NCBI GenBank assembly: GCA_027487575.1 | Contig: JAIYDJ010000087.1 | Coordinates: 1 to 64,000, forward strand | Origin: Rhodobacter sp. | GTDB taxonomy: Bacteria > Pseudomonadota > Alphaproteobacteria > Rhodobacterales > Rhodobacteraceae | Length of the DNA stretch: 64,000 bases | Direction of reading: 5' to 3' | Shown here: positions 45,293 through 54,439 of the stretch, piece by piece | Numbering within the stretch: position 1 is the first letter of the stretch | How the letters are laid out: each line of letters opens with the position of its first letter | Notes under the pieces: generated by a model | What the model was told of the DNA's origin: nothing | Database searches by the model: none | Seen by the model: the letters and a program-made list of their open reading frames with translations, nothing else | Program-made: the position numbers and the translations under genes

Positions 45293-45823
45293 TCAGACCT
45301 CGCTGGTTTTCTGGTGGGCGACGGATGTGCTGGCGGTGTCAAGCCCGGCGAACCGCCGCAGCAGGCGTTCCAGCGAGAACAGCACCACCAGCCCGCCGCC
45401 CAGAACTACGGGCACCATGCTGATCCCGTCGGGCAGTCCCAGGGCGGGCATCCTCGCCCCCCAGGCGGCGGCGCCAAGCTGCCAGCCGTAGAAGGCCATC
45501 GCCGCCCCGAACACCAGCACGATGGCATCCGACAGGCTTTCCATCGCCAGGCGGACCTGGGGCGACACCAGACTGCTGAGCAGGTCGAAACTCAGATGAA
45601 ACCCCTCGCGGGTGCCCACGGCGCTGCCCAGAAAGATGAACCAGCCCATCAGCAGAACCGACACCGGCTCGCTCCAGACCAGCGAGGAATTCAGCGCATA
45701 CCGGAAAAACACCTGCGCCCCGACGATCAGGGTCATCGCGACCATCGCCAAACCCGCCAGCCACAGCGCAAGATCGGACAGCGCGGCAAGGCCGCGCGCT
45801 ACGGATTTCATCATGGATTGCAC
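45293..45823 (-). CDS. dctQ: TRAP transporter small permease (DctQ)
   Basis: 176 residues from the GTG at 45823, which has AGGAG 8 bases before it; an in-frame ATG at 45814 lacks a site. Four hydrophobic segments fit DctQ, with the motifs RYALNSSLVWSEPVSVLLMGWFIFLGSAVGTREGFHLSF. It forms the membrane complex with DctM, 3 bases downstream. A stem-loop lies between it and the dctP gene. Confidence 0.92.
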   Translation of the reverse strand: MQSMMKSVARGLAALSDLALWLAGLAMVAMTLIVGAQVFFRYALNSSLVWSEPVSVLLMGWFIFLGSAVGTREGFHLSFDLLSSLVSPQVRLAMESLSDAIVLVFGAAMAFYGWQLGAAAWGARMPALGLPDGISMVPVVLGGGLVVLFSLERLLRRFAGLDTASTSVAHQKTSEV

Positions 45824-45841
45824 GGCATAGCTCCTGGGTTT

Positions 45842-45865
45842 GCGGGGGGACGGATGCCCCCCCGC
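45842..45865 (-). terminator. Stem-loop between dctP and dctQ
   Basis: Perfect 8-base arms GCGGGGGG and CCCCCCGC with an 8-base loop, just after the dctP stop. It occupies the same place as the stem-loops after other binding-protein genes here and probably raises dctP mRNA relative to dctQM. Confidence 0.6.
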
Positions 45866-45872
45866 CTTCAGT

Positions 45873-46856
45873 TCACTCGGTCGCCTGGATTCGGGTCACC
45901 AGATCCTGCAGTTTGGGCGTGTTGGCGTGCTTTTCGTAGACCGGGACCATCGCCTCGATGAACGGGGTCTTGTCGATGTCGTCGATGATCTGCACGCCCG
46001 CCGCCCGGACCTTTTCCTCGGACAGCTTTTCGCGCGCAGCCCACAGATCGCGGTTGATCGGCATGGCATCCTTGCCCGCCTGCCGGATCAGCGCCTGATC
46101 TTCGGGTGACAACTTGTCCCAGGTAACCTTGGACATCACCAAAACCTCGGGCACGATCAGGTGCTGGTTCAGCGTGTAGTAGCCTGCCACCTCGAAATGC
46201 CCCGAGGATTCAAACGAAGGCCAGTTGTTTTCGGCCCCGTCGATCACCCCGGTCTGCAGGGCAGAATACACCTCGCCGTAAGGCATCGGCGTCGCGTTGG
46301 CGCCCAGCGCGGCCATCATGTCGACAAAGACATCCGACTGCATCACGCGCACCTTCATGCCGGCCATGTCGGCCACCGAGGTGATCGGCTTCTTCGAATT
46401 GTAGAAGCTGCGCGAACCGCTGTCGAAATAGGCCAGACCGATGAAGCCGTGCGGCTCGAATGCGGCAAGGATCTCATCTCCGACCGGGCCGTCCATCACG
46501 CGGTGCATGTGGTCGGTGCCCCGGAAGATGAAGGGCAGCGAGACGACCTTGGTTTCCTCGATGATGTTGTTGAACGGCCCCATCGACACGCGGTTCATGT
46601 CGATCACACCGAACTTGGTCTGCTCGATCGTGTCCTTTTCCTCGCCCAGTTGCGCCGAGTGGAACACCTCGATGCAGATGCGCCCGCCCGAGCGTTCCTT
46701 GAGCATTTCGCCCATCTTCTGCACGGCGGCGACGGTCGGATAGCCGTCGGGGTGGGTGTCGGACGAACGTAGCGTCACCTCGCATTCCGCAAAGGCACCG
46801 GTGGCCATCGTGGCCGAAGCCAGCAAGGCGGCCGTCAGGGTCTTGAAGTAGGTCAT
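45873..46856 (-). CDS. dctP: TRAP transporter solute-binding protein (DctP)
   Basis: 327 residues from the ATG at 46856, with GGGAGGA upstream. Signal peptide [20 protein letters not shown], cleavage near AFAE. DctP pattern: [52 protein letters not shown] with the conserved Arg of the carboxylate clamp, and [21 protein letters not shown]. The clamp supports a carboxylated sugar as ligand, in line with the hexuronate enzymes around it. Confidence 0.94.
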   Translation of the reverse strand: MTYFKTLTAALLASATMATGAFAECEVTLRSSDTHPDGYPTVAAVQKMGEMLKERSGGRICIEVFHSAQLGEEKDTIEQTKFGVIDMNRVSMGPFNNIIEETKVVSLPFIFRGTDHMHRVMDGPVGDEILAAFEPHGFIGLAYFDSGSRSFYNSKKPITSVADMAGMKVRVMQSDVFVDMMAALGANATPMPYGEVYSALQTGVIDGAENNWPSFESSGHFEVAGYYTLNQHLIVPEVLVMSKVTWDKLSPEDQALIRQAGKDAMPINRDLWAAREKLSEEKVRAAGVQIIDDIDKTPFIEAMVPVYEKHANTPKLQDLVTRIQATE

Positions 46857-46880
46857 TGATAGTCCTCCCATGGTTCAGCT

Positions 46881-48284
46881 TCAGAGTCGGTAGGCCTGTT
46901 TCGCCAACCGGTAGGCAAGGTCATGTGCGACCTCGAATGCCTCATCCTCGTCCAACTGGCCTTGGCTGATCAGCGAGGCAAGGAATGCACAGTCCACCCG
47001 GCGCGCAACGTCGTGACGGGCCGGAATCGAACAGAAGGCGCGGGTGTCGTCATTGAACCCGGCGGTGTTGTAGAAACCGGCGGTTTCGGTCGCCATCTGG
47101 CGGAACCGCAACATGCCTTCGGGTGAATCATGGAACCACCACGGCGGTCCCAGCTTCAGCGACGGATAGGCCCCGGCCAGGGGCGCCAGTTCGCGCGCGT
47201 AGGCGGATTCATCAAGCGTGAACAGGATCACCGACAGGCCGGGTTCCATCCCGACCGCGTCCAGCATCGGCTTCAGCGCCCGGACATAGTCGGTGCGGGT
47301 GGGGATATCGAAGCCCTTGTCGCGCCCGAACCGCGCCATCACCTGTGGCGAATGGTTGCGCGAAGACCCCGGATGTATCTGCATGACCATCCCGTCATCA
47401 AGGCTCATCCGCGCCATTTCCGTCAGCATGTGGCCCCGAAAGGCATCGGCCTGTTCCGGCGTGCACCGGCCCTGCAGGGCGAGGTCGAACAGCGCCGCCG
47501 CATCGGCCTGCGACAGGTTTTCGGTGCGCGCCGTCGCGTGGCCATGATCGGTGGCGGTGGCACCGAAACCGCGAAAGAAGGTGCGCCGGGTCCGGTGCGC
47601 GCGCAGGTATCCCTGCCAACCGGTCGCCGGTTCACCGGTCAGGTCGCCGAAGAGTTCGATGTTGCGGGCAAAGCCGGCAATCTCGGGGTCGATGACGGCG
47701 TCGGGACGGTAGGTCGTCACGACTCGCCCAGTCCAGCCGCTGTCGCGGATCGTGCGGTGCCAGAGCAGATCGTCCAGCGGGCTTTCTGTGGTGGCAATCA
47801 CCTCGATGTTGAACTGCCGGAACAGCGCACGCGGGCGGAATTCGGGTCGGGTCAGGCAGTCCGCGATATGGTCATAGGCGGCATCGGCATTGGCCACGCA
47901 AAGCCGGTCGTGCCAGCCGAAGACGGTGGAAAACGCGTGGTCCAGCCACAACCGCGAAGGTGTGCCCCGGAACAGGTGATAATGCGCGGCAAAGATGCGC
48001 CAGATGGCGCGCGGATCAGTCTGGACCGGCCCGCCATCGACGCGCGGCACCCCAAGGTCTTCCAGTGCGATGCCCTGCGAACACAGCATCCGGAAGACGT
48101 AGTGATCGGGGGTCACGAAAAGCTGTGCCGGATCGGGAAAGGGCAGGTCTTCGGCAAACCAGCGCGGGTCGGTGTGGCCATGGGGGCTGACGATCGGCAG
48201 GGACCGGACGGCGTCATACAGACGGCGCGCCACGTTCCGAACGGCAGGCTCTGCCGGAAACAACCTGTCATCGTCCAAAGCCAA
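46881..48284 (-). CDS. uxaC: Glucuronate (uronate) isomerase
   Basis: 467 residues, full-length UxaC. Family segments are LPIVSPHGHTDPRWFAEDLPFPDPAQLFVTPDHYVFRMLCSQG (metal His pair in PHGHTD) and FNDDTRAFCSIPARHDVARRVDCAFL. It converts glucuronate to fructuronate and galacturonate to tagaturonate. It is the first gene of the leftward operon, divergent from the GntR-family regulator. Confidence 0.96.
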   Translation of the reverse strand: MALDDDRLFPAEPAVRNVARRLYDAVRSLPIVSPHGHTDPRWFAEDLPFPDPAQLFVTPDHYVFRMLCSQGIALEDLGVPRVDGGPVQTDPRAIWRIFAAHYHLFRGTPSRLWLDHAFSTVFGWHDRLCVANADAAYDHIADCLTRPEFRPRALFRQFNIEVIATTESPLDDLLWHRTIRDSGWTGRVVTTYRPDAVIDPEIAGFARNIELFGDLTGEPATGWQGYLRAHRTRRTFFRGFGATATDHGHATARTENLSQADAAALFDLALQGRCTPEQADAFRGHMLTEMARMSLDDGMVMQIHPGSSRNHSPQVMARFGRDKGFDIPTRTDYVRALKPMLDAVGMEPGLSVILFTLDESAYARELAPLAGAYPSLKLGPPWWFHDSPEGMLRFRQMATETAGFYNTAGFNDDTRAFCSIPARHDVARRVDCAFLASLISQGQLDEDEAFEVAHDLAYRLAKQAYRL

Positions 48285-48414
48285 GGTCCGCCCCTCCCTC
48301 TTGCCCTGCGACCATGACCGAATGATGACATACTAGTCAAGTGATATTCTAGTTGCACTTCAGGACCACCCCGCGTAGCGTAAGTCCTGATGCAGCACGC
48401 TGGGAGAGTTCGCG
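48285..48414. promoter_or_regulatory. Divergent control region of uxaC operon and GntR-FCD regulator
   Basis: 130 bases, with an AT-rich patch at 48327-48356 holding the palindrome ACTAGT (48332-48337) and a second CTAG (48349-48352) about 17 bases on. These could be half-sites for the neighbouring GntR/FCD protein. They do not match the E. coli ExuR/UxuR consensus I know. Confidence 0.45.
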
Positions 48415-49107
48415 GTGCAAAGTGGGATGCTGGCGCTGGAGCGGATACAACGGCCCTCGGTTTCGGATGCCGTGTTCGAGGAACTGAACCGGCAGATCCT
48501 GACGCTTGTCCTTGCACCCGGCATGAAGGTTTCCGAAGTCGACGTCGCGCAGGCCTTGGGCGTATCGCGCCAGCCGGTGCGCGACGCCTTTTACCGGCTG
48601 TCCAAGCTGGGTTTCCTGACCATCCGCCCGCAGCGCGCAACGACGGTTTCGCTGATCTCGGAACGGTCGGTGATGCAGGCGCGGTTCGTGCGGACCGCGA
48701 TCGAGCTGGAAACCGTGCGGGCGGCGTGCGAACGACTGACCGAGCCGGATTTCGACGCCCTGGCCGCCATTCTGGACGAACAGGCCGGAACCGTCTCGCC
48801 CCGCGACGCGGAGCGGTTCCATCGGCTGGACGACCAGTTTCACCGCGAGATAAGCGAACGCGCCGGGCACGGGTATGTCTGGGACATCATCCGCGAAAAC
48901 AAGGCGCATATGGACCGGGTGCGCTATCTTTCGCTGTCCTTTGCATCCGAGCGCGCCTACCGCGAACACCGCGAGATTCTGGGCGCGATCCGATCACGGG
49001 ACGTGCATGCGGCAACCGCGGCGATCCGCGTGCACCTTTTGCGCATCATCGACCAGATCGTGCAGATCCGGGCGTCTTACAGCACCTATTTCGATCAGGA
49101 AGACTGA
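48415..49107 (+). CDS. GntR-family regulator with FCD domain (hexuronate regulator)
   Basis: 230 residues from a GTG start. Winged helix at residues ~15-75 (SDAVFEELNRQILTLVLAPGMKVSEVDVAQALGVSRQPVRDAFYRL), then an all-helical FCD effector domain with likely metal/acid ligands (HRLDDQFHREISERAGHG, HREILGAIRSRD, AIRVHLLRIIDQI). It is of the UxuR/ExuR/KdgR-like type by context. It probably represses the uxaC operon and itself plus kdgK until a uronate or KDG binds. Confidence 0.9.
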   Translation: MQSGMLALERIQRPSVSDAVFEELNRQILTLVLAPGMKVSEVDVAQALGVSRQPVRDAFYRLSKLGFLTIRPQRATTVSLISERSVMQARFVRTAIELETVRAACERLTEPDFDALAAILDEQAGTVSPRDAERFHRLDDQFHREISERAGHGYVWDIIRENKAHMDRVRYLSLSFASERAYREHREILGAIRSRDVHAATAAIRVHLLRIIDQIVQIRASYSTYFDQED

Positions 49108-49109
49108 CC

Positions 49110-50006
49110 TTGCGGGTGGTCTGCATCGGGGAATGCATGGTCGAAATGGCCCCGGAAGCGGATGGCCGCTTTGTCATGGGCTTTGCCGGCGACACGTTCA
49201 ACACGGCTTGGTATCTGCGCCGCATCCTGCCGGGGGACTGGCAGGTCGATTATCTGACTGCCGTCGGCGACGATCCGATGTCCGCCCGACTGGCAGCCTT
49301 CCTGGCCGACGAAGGCATCGGCACCACCCATGTCCGCCAGATCGCGGGCGGCACGGTCGGGCTTTACATGATCTCGCTGTCGGGGGCCGAACGCAGCTTT
49401 TCCTACTGGCGTTCCGCATCGGCGGCCCGCCGCCTTGCCGAGGATGAGGGCGCGTTGCAGCGGGCGCTGAAAGGCGCGGACCTTGCCTATGTCTCGGGAA
49501 TCACGCTGGCCATCCTGCCCCCTGCGGACCGGGTGCGCCTGCTGGCCGCCCTTTCCGCCGCGCAGGCAAGCGGCACCCTTCTCGCCTTCGATCCCAACAT
49601 GCGGCCGCGCCTTTGGCCCGACGTCGACACCATGCGGCGCGAGGTGCTGAAGGCCGCGGATGGAATGGACATCGTGCTGCCCTCGTTCGACGAAGAGGCG
49701 CTGCATTGCGGCGACGCAACCCCCGAAGCCACCGCGCGCCGCTATGCCGATGCGGGTGCAGGAATGGTAGTGGTCAAGAATGGCGCGGGGGAAATCGTGC
49801 TGCGGCAGGCCGGACAGGAAATCCGGTATCAGCCGCCGAAGGCCGAACAGGTCATCGATACGACCGCCGCCGGTGACAGCTTCAACGCGGGGTTTCTTGC
49901 GGCCTGTCTGCACGGCCGCCCCCTGCCGGAAGCCTTGGCTGACGGCGCAAGACTGGCCCGCCATGTGATCGGCGCGCGCGGCGCACTGGTTCGGCTGCCG
50001 ACCTGA
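49110..50006 (+). CDS. kdgK: 2-keto-3-deoxygluconate kinase
   Basis: 298 residues. The start is probably TTG at 49110, 2 bases after the regulator stop with AGGAAG before it; a GTG at 49116 is the alternative. PfkB signatures are GECMVEMAP, GDTFNTAWYLRR and DTTAAGDSFNAGFLAACL with the catalytic Asp in AAGD. It phosphorylates KDG to KDPG, the common product of the uxu and kdu branches. The KDPG aldolase is not in the window. Confidence 0.93.
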   Translation: MRVVCIGECMVEMAPEADGRFVMGFAGDTFNTAWYLRRILPGDWQVDYLTAVGDDPMSARLAAFLADEGIGTTHVRQIAGGTVGLYMISLSGAERSFSYWRSASAARRLAEDEGALQRALKGADLAYVSGITLAILPPADRVRLLAALSAAQASGTLLAFDPNMRPRLWPDVDTMRREVLKAADGMDIVLPSFDEEALHCGDATPEATARRYADAGAGMVVVKNGAGEIVLRQAGQEIRYQPPKAEQVIDTTAAGDSFNAGFLAACLHGRPLPEALADGARLARHVIGARGALVRLPT

Positions 50007-50191
50007 ACCTGCCGGTGAAGCTGTTCGTCCCGGAAAGAACAGCATGGTGGCGCCCAATGCCCACCCCGCCCTTGACGGCATCGCCCGCAGCGGAAACAAG
50101 CACCTGAACGGCGCAACCAGATTTCCGTGGTCCGACGACGCAAGCAGACCGGCTTCGTTGTTGCCGCCCCGGACCGATCAAGGGGATACCC
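50007..50191. other. Intergenic spacer before the arginine decarboxylase gene
   Basis: 185 bases with no gene I can support and no obvious hairpin. It should hold the kdgK terminator and the decarboxylase promoter. A weak GGGGA precedes the ATG at 50192. Confidence 0.4.
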
Positions 50192-52483
50192 ATGAAATTC
50201 CGCTTCCCCATCGTCATCATCGACGAAGACTTCCGCTCTGAGAATTCGTCGGGGCTTGGCATCCGGGCCATGGCAGAAGCCATCGAGACGGAAGGCTTTG
50301 AAGTGCTGGGCGTCACCAGCTATGGCGATCTGTCGAAATTCGCCCAGCAGCAGTCCCGCGCCAGCGCCTTCGTGCTGTCGATCGACGACGAAGAGTTCAG
50401 CCCCGGTCCGGACATAGACCCCGCCGTGGTCAACCTGCGCAACTTCATCACCGAGGTGCGCCGCAAGAACGAAGACGTGCCGATCTATGTCTATGGCGAG
50501 ACCAAGACCAGCCGCCACCTGCCCAATGACATCCTGCGCGAGTTGCACGGCTTCATCCACATGTTCGAGGATACGCCGGAATTCGTGGCGCGCCACATCA
50601 TCCGCGAGGCCAAGACCTATCTGGAAGGTATCCAGCCGCCGTTCTTCAAGGCGCTTCTGGATTACGCCGAGGACGGGTCCTATTCCTGGCACTGTCCGGG
50701 GCATTCCGGCGGTGTGGCGTTCCTGAAAAGCCCGATCGGGCAGATGTATCACCAGTTCTACGGCGAGAACATGCTGCGCGCCGACGTCTGCAACTCGGTC
50801 GAGGAACTGGGCCAGTTGCTGGATCACAACGGTGCCATCGGCGCGTCGGAACGCAATGCGGCCCGCATCTTCAACGCCGACCACTGCTTTTTCGTGACCA
50901 ACGGAACCTCGACGTCCAACAAGATCGTCTGGCACCATACGGTGGCCCCCGGTGACGTGGTGGTGGTGGACCGCAACTGCCACAAATCCATCCTGCACAG
51001 CATCATCATGACCGGTGCGATCCCGGTATTCCTGAAGCCCACGCGCAACCATTGGGGCATCATCGGTCCGATCCAGCAAAGCGCCTTCGAAGTCGAGGCG
51101 ATCAAGGCGAAGATCCGGGCCAACCCGCTGCTGGCCGGGGTGGATGCCGATACCGTCAAGCCGCGCGTGATGACGCTGACGCAATCCACCTACGATGGCG
51201 TGCTTTACAACACCGAGACGATCAAGAACCTGCTCGACGGCTATGTCGAGAACCTGCATTTCGACGAGGCCTGGCTGCCGCACGCGTCGTTCCATCCCTT
51301 CTACGGCAATTTCCATTCCATGGGGCGCAAGCGCACGCGGCCCAAACATGCGGTCACCTACGCCACGCAGTCGCTGCACAAACTGCTCGCCGGGATCAGC
51401 CAGGCGAGCCATGTTCTGGTGCAGGACAGCCAGGACACGGCGCTGGACCGCCATCTGTTCAACGAGGCGTATCTGATGCACACCTCGACCAGCCCGCAGT
51501 ACAGCATCATCGCAAGTTGCGATGTGGCGGCGGCGATGATGGAACCTCCGGGCGGGACGGCGCTGGTCGAGGAAAGCATCGAGGAGGCGCTGGATTTCCG
51601 CCGCGCCATGCGCAAGGTCGACGAGGAATACGGCGACGACGACTGGTGGTTCAAGGTCTGGGGGCCGGACAATCTGGCGGAAGAGGGCATCGGGCGCACC
51701 AAGGACTGGGTTCTGAAACGCACCGACGCCGATGGGGCTCAACTGTCGGACGGCGAGGAGAGTTGGCACGGGTTCGGCGACATGGCGCCCGGTTTCAACA
51801 TGCTGGACCCGATCAAGGCGACGATCATCACACCCGGCCTCAACCTCGACGGCCGGTTCGAAACTACAGGCATCCCTGCCTCGATCGTCACAAAATACCT
51901 TGCCGAGCATGGCGTGGTGGTCGAAAAGACCGGGCTTTACAGCTTTTTCATCATGTTCACGATCGGCATCACCAAGGGACGCTGGAACACGCTGCTGACC
52001 GCCCTGCAACAGTTCAAGGACGACCATGCCAAGAATCAGCCGATGTGGCGGTCCATGCCCGAATTCTGCACCAAGCATCCGCGCTATGAAACCATGGGGC
52101 TGCGCGACCTGTGTCAGCACGTGCACACGCAATACGCCAGGCATGACGTGGCCATCCTGTCGACCGAAATCTACCTCAGCGACCTGACCCCGGCAATGAA
52201 GCCCAGCGACGCCTATTCCCACATCGCCCGGCGCACCACGCAGAGGGTGCCGATCGACGATCTGGAAGGCCGCATCACCACCAGCCTTGTCACCCCCTAT
52301 CCGCCGGGCATTCCCCTGCTGATCCCGGGCGAGGTGTTCAACCGCAAGATCGTGGATTATCTCAAGTTCAACCGCGAATTTGCGCGCGCCTGTCCCGGCT
52401 TCGAAACCGACATCCACGGCTTGGTGCAGCAGAAGGGCGAGGACGGCGCGTTGCAGTATTTCGCGGATTGCGTGGCAATCTAG
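50192..52483 (+). CDS. Arginine (Orn/Lys/Arg-type) decarboxylase, PLP-dependent
   Basis: 763 residues, the size of the inducible fold-I decarboxylases (AdiA, LdcC, SpeC). An N-terminal receiver-like domain covers about 1-130, followed by the PLP domain with YSWHCPGHSGGVAFLKSP, FFVTNGTSTSNKIV and FDEAWLPHASFHPFYG. The PLP lysine is Lys397 in ATQSLHKLLAG. Substrate is probably arginine, giving agmatine, since a dimethylargininase and a basic-amino-acid-type importer lie next to it. Lysine or ornithine cannot be excluded by eye. Confidence 0.9.
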   Translation: MKFRFPIVIIDEDFRSENSSGLGIRAMAEAIETEGFEVLGVTSYGDLSKFAQQQSRASAFVLSIDDEEFSPGPDIDPAVVNLRNFITEVRRKNEDVPIYVYGETKTSRHLPNDILRELHGFIHMFEDTPEFVARHIIREAKTYLEGIQPPFFKALLDYAEDGSYSWHCPGHSGGVAFLKSPIGQMYHQFYGENMLRADVCNSVEELGQLLDHNGAIGASERNAARIFNADHCFFVTNGTSTSNKIVWHHTVAPGDVVVVDRNCHKSILHSIIMTGAIPVFLKPTRNHWGIIGPIQQSAFEVEAIKAKIRANPLLAGVDADTVKPRVMTLTQSTYDGVLYNTETIKNLLDGYVENLHFDEAWLPHASFHPFYGNFHSMGRKRTRPKHAVTYATQSLHKLLAGISQASHVLVQDSQDTALDRHLFNEAYLMHTSTSPQYSIIASCDVAAAMMEPPGGTALVEESIEEALDFRRAMRKVDEEYGDDDWWFKVWGPDNLAEEGIGRTKDWVLKRTDADGAQLSDGEESWHGFGDMAPGFNMLDPIKATIITPGLNLDGRFETTGIPASIVTKYLAEHGVVVEKTGLYSFFIMFTIGITKGRWNTLLTALQQFKDDHAKNQPMWRSMPEFCTKHPRYETMGLRDLCQHVHTQYARHDVAILSTEIYLSDLTPAMKPSDAYSHIARRTTQRVPIDDLEGRITTSLVTPYPPGIPLLIPGEVFNRKIVDYLKFNREFARACPGFETDIHGLVQQKGEDGALQYFADCVAI

Positions 52484-52509
52484 GGGGCTGGAGAATGTGG
52501 CGGCAGGGC

Positions 52510-52528
52510 AAAGGGCCGGTGGCCCTTT
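52510..52528. terminator. Bidirectional hairpin between convergent genes
   Basis: AAAGGGCC and GGCCCTTT form a perfect 8-base stem with loop GGT, 27 bases after the decarboxylase stop and 17 bases after the convergent dimethylargininase stop. The A/T-ended stem can terminate in both directions. Confidence 0.7.
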
Positions 52529-52544
52529 CCCGTGCCGTCACGGG

Positions 52545-53339
52545 TTACGCGGCCTTCGGCGTGAACCGCAGCGACAGGCAGGACATGCCGCCGTCCAGCT
52601 TGGCACATTCCGAATTGCCGATTTCGCGCACGTCAAACCCGGCGTTCAGCAAGGCATCCCTTGTGCGGTCAAAGCCCGACGCCATCAGCACCAGATCGTT
52701 GAACCTGATGGCATTGGCCGAGGCTTCTTCACCCTCGGCGGTGTGGATCACCCGGTAACCGTTGAAACACCCCGAGGCGTGGAGCCTTTTCGTAGACAGG
52801 ATCGTTTCGCCGTCCAGCAGCGAACAGTCGGTCTTGAAGTGCAGAACTCCGGGCGGGGTGTGCACTTCGCGCACGGCAAGGGGCCAGTCGGCGACTTTGC
52901 GGATCAGTTCTGCTACGCCGCCTGCGTTGGTGCGGGCAGAGCGGCCGACGAGGATTTCTGTCTCGGTCACCAAAATGTCCCCGCCTTCGATGAAACTTTC
53001 GGGGCCGTCGATCCGCCGGACATCCTGATACAGTGCGCGCAGATGCGGCTCCATTTCTGCGGCCTCGCCCAGACGCGAAGGCGCGCCGGGACGCATGATG
53101 ATGGCACCTTCTGGCAGGCACAAAGCGGTGTCTTCCACAAAGACGGAATCGGGAAACGCCTCCAGCGGGTCCAGTTCGATCACGGCGGCCCCGGTTTCGC
53201 GCAGGACGGTGACATAGTCTGCGTGGTGGCTTTGCATCCGCGCGAGGTCGGGATTTCCGGTGTCGACGGCGCGCAGTCCTTGAAGGATGGACTTGGCAGG
53301 CTTGCGCGTGATGGCATGGGTAAAGCGAAACGAGCGCAT
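52545..53339 (-). CDS. Dimethylarginine dimethylaminohydrolase-like (amidinotransferase fold)
   Basis: 264 residues from the ATG at 53339. Catalytic residues of the DDAH/arginine deiminase fold can be placed: Glu118 (FIEGGDIL), His167 (GVLHFKTDCSLLDG) and Cys254 (GGMSCLSL). Length matches bacterial DDAH (about 255 residues), not arginine deiminase (about 410). It would hydrolyse N-methylated arginines to citrulline and methylamines. It is convergent with the decarboxylase and divergent from the amino acid importer. Confidence 0.9.
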   Translation of the reverse strand: MRSFRFTHAITRKPAKSILQGLRAVDTGNPDLARMQSHHADYVTVLRETGAAVIELDPLEAFPDSVFVEDTALCLPEGAIIMRPGAPSRLGEAAEMEPHLRALYQDVRRIDGPESFIEGGDILVTETEILVGRSARTNAGGVAELIRKVADWPLAVREVHTPPGVLHFKTDCSLLDGETILSTKRLHASGCFNGYRVIHTAEGEEASANAIRFNDLVLMASGFDRTRDALLNAGFDVREIGNSECAKLDGGMSCLSLRFTPKAA

Positions 53340-53632
53340 GGCGGGCCTTTCGATGCTGGGCTTTGCATTGCTAGCCACATCCCGCCCTGATGCAAGGCAT
53401 GCCGCAACGGTCTGCGGCGAAATCCTGCAATTCGCGCGCTTCGGTGCCCGGCCCCGCAACCCATGGCTCCGATCCGCGTTGCGGTTGCCGTCAGTCCTTC
53501 GGATGCAGAACTCCCGCCCGTTTGCCTGAACGGGTGCAGCCCGGCGTCAAGCTGCACGGGCGGACGGCCTTCACGCAGGAAAGACTTGCGCTTGCAGAAA
53601 TTGCGCGTTCAGATGACCGGAACGGGGGGCGC
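53340..53632. promoter_or_regulatory. Divergent control region of DDAH-like gene and amino acid importer
   Basis: 293 bases with no supportable gene. It contains two TTGCGC repeats about 15 bases apart (53584-53606), one of which could be part of a promoter or operator. Nothing else stands out. Confidence 0.4.
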
Positions 53633-54406
53633 ATGGCGAAAGATGGCGATCGACGGCCCGAGGCCATTCAGGTCACCGACCTGCACAAGAGCTTCGGCAC
53701 GCACAAGGTTCTGAAGGGTGTGTCCCTGACCGCCCGCGAAGGTGACGTCGTGGCGATCATCGGCGGCTCCGGGTCCGGCAAATCGACCATGTTGCGCTGC
53801 ATCAACTTTCTGGAAACCCCGACCTCGGGCACCATCCATGTCGCGGGCGAGCCTGTGGCGATGCGCCCGGACGGTGCGCCATCGGACCGCAGGCAGCTTG
53901 ACCGCATCCGGCAATCGCTGGGCATGGTGTTCCAGTCGTTCAACCTGTGGACCCACCGCACCGTGCTGGAAAACCTGATCGAGGTGCCGGTCCATGTCCA
54001 GAAATGCCCGAAGGACGTGGCGGTGGAACGCGCGCGCAAGCTTCTGGCCCGCGTCGGGCTGGCGGAAAAGGAAGGGGCCTATCCCGCCTTCATGTCGGGC
54101 GGCCAGCAGCAGCGCGCGGCCATCGCGCGGGCGCTGTGCATGGAACCCAAGGCCATGCTGTTCGACGAACCGACCAGCGCCCTTGACCCCGAACTGGTGG
54201 GCGAGGTGCTGCAGGTCATCCGCGGCCTTGCCGACGAAGGGCGGACGATGATCCTTGTCACGCACGAGATGAAATTCGCGCGCGAGGTCGCCAGCCACGT
54301 GATCTATCTTCACAACGGCCAGATCGAGGAAGAAGGTCCGCCAGACCAGTTGTTTGGTGCGCCAAGGTCCGAAAGGCTGAAGCAGTTTCTCAAATCCGTC
54401 GCCTGA
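53633..54406 (+). CDS. Polar amino acid ABC importer ATPase (HisP/GlnQ-like)
   Basis: 257 residues from the ATG at 53633. Walker A GGSGSGKST, Q-loop MVFQSFNLWTHRTVLENL, signature MSGGQQQRAAIARAL, Walker B MLFDEPTSALDPELV and switch His LVTHEMKFAREVA are those of HisP-type ATPases. The NLWTHRTVLEN segment resembles ATPases for basic amino acids and opines. It is the first gene of the importer operon. Confidence 0.93.
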   Translation: MAKDGDRRPEAIQVTDLHKSFGTHKVLKGVSLTAREGDVVAIIGGSGSGKSTMLRCINFLETPTSGTIHVAGEPVAMRPDGAPSDRRQLDRIRQSLGMVFQSFNLWTHRTVLENLIEVPVHVQKCPKDVAVERARKLLARVGLAEKEGAYPAFMSGGQQQRAAIARALCMEPKAMLFDEPTSALDPELVGEVLQVIRGLADEGRTMILVTHEMKFAREVASHVIYLHNGQIEEEGPPDQLFGAPRSERLKQFLKSVA

Positions 54407-54439
54407 ACAAAACGGAACAACCAAGCCAAGGAGACATCC

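Noticed and set aside
49829-52417. 862-residue open frame on the - strand
   Set aside because: It is antisense to the arginine decarboxylase gene, whose + strand product has an intact PLP lysine and full-length family match.
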